From contig NZ_JAHKRN010000006.1 in NCBI RefSeq assembly GCF_019396385.1, positions 124,001 to 188,000 on the forward strand: a DNA stretch of 64,000 nt, read 5' to 3'. Shown one piece after another: positions 62,650-64,000 of the stretch. Each line of letters starts with the position of its first letter. Position 1 is the first letter of the stretch. The stretch is from Nonomuraea harbinensis. Its GTDB lineage: Bacteria; Actinomycetota; Actinomycetes; Streptosporangiales; Streptosporangiaceae. Under the pieces are notes generated by a model. It was not told the origin of the DNA. It did no database searches and worked only from the letters and a program-made list of their open reading frames with translations. A program made the position numbers and the translations under genes.

Positions 62650-64000
62650 TCAGTCCCTGAGGTAGCGGTGCTTGCCCGCGCGCGCCAGCCGGATGAGCCG
62701 GCGCGCGCCGGGCAGGCGGCGGGCCAGCCGCAGCCAGGCGGTGTCGCGGGCCAGCGGGAAGCGCCGTTCCGGGGTGACGGCCGTGGCCGGCCGCACCACC
62801 GCCCTGCCGTGCCGCAGCTCCACCGCGAACCGCAGCCCGAGCTCCTCCTCGGCGCCGCGCAGCGACGCCAGCCAGACGCCGGGCCCCAGGTTGTCCCTGC
62901 CGGGCATCCGCCGCTTGATCGGGACCTTGGCCACGAGCTGGCCGGCCAGCCTGCCGGGCACGCCCGCCTCCACCAGCGCGGGAGCCGACAGCTCGCGCTC
63001 GCGCCGTCCGCCCGTGCGCAGCACCAGTTCCAGCGGCGGCCCGCCGCTCGGCGGCACGTACGGCACGGGCAGCACCACCCACAGATGCTCGCCGAGCAGC
63101 TTGACGTTCACGCCGGGCGAGACCAGCGCGATCGACTCGGTGAACGAGCGCGGCTCGACAGCCAGCCCCAGTTCCCCCGTGTCCGTCCAGCACGGCACCA
63201 CCAGCCGCGTCCTGGGCCGCTGGGCGAGCACGCCGAGGCAGTTGAGCGGCCCGTCCGGCCGCCGCACCCGGCTCCTGGCCTGGTGGGCGCCGCCGAACAT
63301 GCGCACGTGCACCTCCCACTGGCCGGGCCTGAGCGGTTCGCCGTGCGCGGCCGTCGTCACGTCCACCCTGGCCTCGCCGAGGATGCGCACGCGGGCGTGC
63401 CTGCGCCCGTCCTGGACCTTGTCCACCTGGTACGCGACGGGCAGGAAGTGCACGTCACCGGTCTCGGCATGGCGCACGTACACCTCGATGCGGGCGCGCT
63501 CGACGGCGCCGGTGACGTCGGTGACGCTCTCCGGCAGCAGCCTGGCGTCGACGGCGCGCGGCGGCTTCCAGAACAGCCGGTCGCCGTCCGTCAGGAACCG
63601 CTCGGGCCTGCCCTCGCCGCTCAGCACCTCCACGCTCAGCCCGAGCGCCAGCACGTGCGCGTCCCAGCGGACCTCGGTCAGGTCGGCGCGCAGCCCGGCC
63701 CGCCGCCCGGAGTTGGCCAGCAGGACGAGCTGGTCCAGCCGTCCGGCCCTGATGAGCGCGGCCACGGCCCTGAGCTGGACGGGCAGGTAGCGGTCGAGCC
63801 GCTCGGGGAAGCGCTCTTCGACGAGCTCCTGGACCATGCGGAAGTAGGCGCCCCGGTCGATCGAGGAACCGGCGAACGCGGTCGTCAGGAACGGCCGCAG
63901 CACCGCCGAGCGGAACCAGTACGCGTACATCCGGTCACGCTGGCGGCCCTCGCCCACGTACCCGTCGATGTCGCCGAGCAGGGACCGGAGCTCGCGCACG
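62650..64000 (-). CDS. C-terminal part of probable family 2 glycosyltransferase (runs off right edge)
   Basis: About 450 residues to the window edge, open at the N-terminal side. It starts within a helical segment (RDRMYAYWFRSAVLRPFL) and continues as beta-rich modules (WKPPRAVDARLLPESVTDV, VYVRHAETGDVHFLPV) that resemble the linker and C-terminal domains of TarS/TarP-like GT2 enzymes decorating wall polymers. The catalytic GT-A domain would lie outside the window. Tail is strongly basic (RLARAGKHRYLRD). Confidence 0.45.
   Translation of the reverse strand, partial: VRELRSLLGDIDGYVGEGRQRDRMYAYWFRSAVLRPFLTTAFAGSSIDRGAYFRMVQELVEERFPERLDRYLPVQLRAVAALIRAGRLDQLVLLANSGRRAGLRADLTEVRWDAHVLALGLSVEVLSGEGRPERFLTDGDRLFWKPPRAVDARLLPESVTDVTGAVERARIEVYVRHAETGDVHFLPVAYQVDKVQDGRRHARVRILGEARVDVTTAAHGEPLRPGQWEVHVRMFGGAHQARSRVRRPDGPLNCLGVLAQRPRTRLVVPCWTDTGELGLAVEPRSFTESIALVSPGVNVKLLGEHLWVVLPVPYVPPSGGPPLELVLRTGGRRERELSAPALVEAGVPGRLAGQLVAKVPIKRRMPGRDNLGPGVWLASLRGAEEELGLRFAVELRHGRAVVRPATAVTPERRFPLARDTAWLRLARRLPGARRLIRLARAGKHRYLRD

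Overview
The window is 64 kb of very GC-rich DNA with dense coding on both strands, many GTG starts and 4-bp ATGA/GTGA stop-start overlaps. It is chromosomal DNA of a filamentous actinomycete. The polyester hydrolase, the DUF5999 and DUF1707 proteins, the duplicated succinate:quinone oxidoreductases and the twin cytoplasmic-domain kinases suggest the Streptosporangiales (Nonomuraea-like); that placement is inference. I see no rRNA, tRNA, CRISPR array, insertion sequence or integrase.

Layout. (1) 1-6.3 kb: edge of an AAA ATPase, a large LuxR (LAL) regulator, a secreted PET-hydrolase-type cutinase, and a MarR/DHA2-efflux pair. (2) 6.4-17 kb: two different succinate:quinone oxidoreductase operons facing away from a central regulatory block. 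sdhCAB is on the minus strand; an Rv0249c-0247c-like operon is on the plus strand. Between them lie a LysR gene with a palindromic box, a receiver-PP2C phosphatase, a histidine kinase and the remnant of a response regulator that has lost most of its receiver domain. Two Crp-like sites precede the second sdh operon. (3) 17-32.2 kb, minus strand: a type IV secretion-like locus in the gene order of the ICEBs1/Tn916 transfer module (TcpC/ConB, small TM protein/ConC, TcpE/ConD, VirB4/ConE, VirB6/ConG, CwlT). It has no relaxase, coupling ATPase, oriT or integrase in view. The TcpE domain is fused through a long linker to a MinD-like domain whose P-loop lysines are lost, and the operon ends in a Nudix gene and two repeat-rich surface proteins. 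This is the best candidate for an undescribed system. (4) 32.6-45.2 kb: housekeeping genes largely syntenic with Mycobacterium tuberculosis Rv1098-Rv1112 (ychF, DUF6542, ispH, Rv1109c family, xseA, xseB, DUF4245, glpX), interrupted by a TetR/F420-type pair. (5) 45.2-51.6 kb: transporters, an oxidoreductase, a MocR/EamA pair, class I fumarase and DUF5999. (6) 52-57.6 kb: two Ser/Thr kinases, class II fumarase, and trpD behind a Trp-codon leader peptide with a textbook attenuator. (7) 57.7-62.6 kb: a probable 3-hydroxybutyrate utilisation cassette (dehydrogenase, PucR/GAF regulator, MHS transporter, hydrolase). (8) The right edge is the C-terminal part of a probable glycosyltransferase.

Recurring themes. 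Central carbon metabolism is unusually concentrated: two SQRs, two fumarases, GlpX and hydroxybutyrate oxidation. GTGA-N6-TCAC palindromes precede both the second sdh operon and the hydroxybutyrate transporter, hinting at shared Crp-type control. At least 13 starts lacking a Shine-Dalgarno have a TANNNT hexamer 6-8 nt upstream, so much of this window is probably transcribed as leaderless mRNA.
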